NCBI GenBank assembly: GCA_002682975.1
Contig: NYSJ01000097.1
Coordinates: 1 to 5,826, forward strand
Direction: 5' to 3'
Length of the DNA stretch: 5,826 nt
DNA from: Paracoccaceae bacterium
GTDB taxonomy: Bacteria > Pseudomonadota > Alphaproteobacteria > Rhodobacterales > Rhodobacteraceae
Shown here: one piece after another, positions 4,879 to 5,826 of the stretch
Numbering within the stretch: position 1 is the first letter of the stretch
Layout: each line of letters starts with the position of its first letter
The notes under the pieces: generated by a model
The model's database searches: none
The model's input: only the letters and a program-made list of their open reading frames with translations
Told to the model about the DNA's origin: nothing
Translations under genes and position numbers: made by a program

Positions 4879-5688
4879 ATGTCCGACGATATATCTGGAA
4901 TTATTTTTAATGATGGTGAGGCCTACGAGCGTTATATGGGTGTATGGTCTCGCAAAGTTGGTACACAATTTATCGACTGGGTTAGATTCCCAAACTCATT
5001 GGATTTCTTAGATGTCGGATGTGGGAATGGCGCTTTTTCAGTCCAGATTGATGAGCTATGTAGTCCATCGAGTGTATCTGGAATTGATCCTTCACCTGCT
5101 CAAATTGAGTTTGCTCGTAGCCGAAAAATTAATGTTTCATCCAGTTTTGAAGTCGGCGACTCGATGGACTTACCTTATCAAAACGAAAAATTTGATGTTT
5201 CATTAATGGCATTAGTTATATTTTTCGTACCAGACCCTAAAAAAGGAGTAATAGAAATGGAAAGGGTCACAAAACCAGGTGGTATATTAGCAGCATACGC
5301 TTGGGACGTGATTTCTGGTGGTTTACCGATGGAGCCCATGCATAAAATCATGAGAGAGATGGGTATTAAGTACCCATTACCTCCAAGTCCAGAGGCGTCA
5401 CAAAAATCAGAAATGAAAAAGCTCTGGAAAAATATTGGAATGACTGAAGTAGAAACATCAACATTTCACGTAGAACGATCGTTTAAAAGTTTCGAGGAGT
5501 ATTGGGCTATTAACTCATTGGGACCATCGGTCATCGGTGCTCTTAATGAATTAAGTTCTGAGGTTGTAGATGGTATTAAGTCGAAACTTACTGAAACACT
5601 GGAAAGAGATAAGGATAACAGAATAGTTTCTCGTGCATTTGCTAACGCTGTAAAAGGTATAAAAAAAGGTGCGATTGCAGACAATTAA
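4879..5688 (+). CDS. Class I SAM-dependent methyltransferase
   Basis: A 269-residue soluble methyltransferase (type 11 / UbiE-like Rossmann fold). The N-terminal YERYMGVWSR (residues 16-25) is a common lead-in for this group. Motif I is LDVGCGNGAF (44-53), the SAM-binding glycine loop. The acidic end of strand 2 is GIDPS (68-72). D94 in VGDSMDLP is the usual adenine-side acid. Motif II is FDVSLMALVIFFVPDP (105-120), and the post-motif segment is MERVTKPGGILAAY (127-140). The C-terminal third (about 150-269) has the cap helices typical of small-molecule methyltransferases. The substrate is unknown. It stands alone on the plus strand, divergent from the permease, and runs to 11 bp before the convergent CobW-like gene. 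ATG 4879 is chosen over GTG 4870 on ribosome-site placement. Confidence 0.9.
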   Translation: MSDDISGIIFNDGEAYERYMGVWSRKVGTQFIDWVRFPNSLDFLDVGCGNGAFSVQIDELCSPSSVSGIDPSPAQIEFARSRKINVSSSFEVGDSMDLPYQNEKFDVSLMALVIFFVPDPKKGVIEMERVTKPGGILAAYAWDVISGGLPMEPMHKIMREMGIKYPLPPSPEASQKSEMKKLWKNIGMTEVETSTFHVERSFKSFEEYWAINSLGPSVIGALNELSSEVVDGIKSKLTETLERDKDNRIVSRAFANAVKGIKKGAIADN

Positions 5689-5699
5689 ATTGCTTGAAC

Positions 5700-5825
5700 T
5701 TAATCATTAGCTTTAATTCTGAGCATATCTAAGCTTCTCTGTAACTGAAGTTTTGATATGTTTCTTGCAATTACAACAATACGTGATTGACGATCGTTCT
5801 TAGGCCATTTTTTCAATTGTACAGG
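5700..5825 (-). CDS. C-terminal fragment of a CobW-like GTP-binding protein
   Basis: An open frame enters from the right edge on the minus strand and encodes 41 residues to TAA (plus-strand 5700-5702). The segment WPKNDRQSRIVVIARNIS resembles the end of the CobW C-terminal domain, where a W-P-x-x-D-R-x-S-R-I/L-V-x-I-x-R-x-L/I pattern precedes the last helix (here LQLQRSLDMLRIK). Proteins of this group are G3E-type GTPases, often metallochaperones for zinc, cobalt or similar metals. The P-loop and metal-binding CxCC motifs lie outside the window, so the call rests on this short tail. Its 3' end is only 11 bp from the convergent methyltransferase, leaving no room for a shared hairpin terminator. 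Confidence 0.6.
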   Translation of the reverse strand, partial: PVQLKKWPKNDRQSRIVVIARNISKLQLQRSLDMLRIKAND

Positions 5826-5826
5826 A

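Noticed and set aside
5466..5684. 72-codon minus-strand ORF
   Set aside because: Antisense to the C-terminal part of the methyltransferase; no independent support.

Overview
The window looks like part of a chromosome from an AT-rich, probably marine, alphaproteobacterium. The support is indirect: low overall GC, short intergenic gaps, a DUF1289 protein (a family common in Proteobacteria), a CobW-like C-terminus and an EamA permease. No 16S or ribosomal marker is present, so the assignment is an inference. I see no transposase, integrase, phage gene, CRISPR array, tRNA or rRNA.

Layout. 2-115 (+) is the last 37 codons of an alpha/beta-hydrolase-like protein. 320-589 (+) is an unassigned 89-residue protein that may have a dimeric alpha/beta-barrel fold. 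638-1429 (-) is a calcineurin-type metallophosphodiesterase with a complete metal-ligand set in GpdQ-like spacing. 1558-1971 (-) is an unassigned four-helix membrane protein. 2048-2248 (+) is a small Cys-containing ORF with no ATG, GTG or TTG codon in frame. It is followed by a DUF1289 protein at 2284-2469 (+). 2470-2961 is a 492-bp gene-free gap between convergent genes. 2962-3402 and 3418-3747 (-) form a two-gene operon, with a GYD-domain protein first and a three-helix membrane protein second. 3852-4721 (-) is an EamA/DMT permease starting at TTG. 4879-5688 (+) is a class I SAM methyltransferase. 5700-5825 (-) is the C-terminal piece of a CobW-like GTP-binding protein.

Most of the window is ordinary, loosely connected metabolic and hypothetical genes. 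The part that ordinary annotation does not explain is 2470-2961. It lies downstream of both neighbours, so it cannot be their leader or riboswitch. Its left part (about 30% GC) has a tight group of DnaA-box-like 9-mers and a plausible promoter. Its centre (about 48% GC) folds into several local hairpins, including a GTGA (GNRA-type) tetraloop, and it ends in a 36-bp near-perfect palindrome. The simplest reading is an independent small RNA gene of roughly 215-220 nt, with a degenerate repeat element as the alternative.
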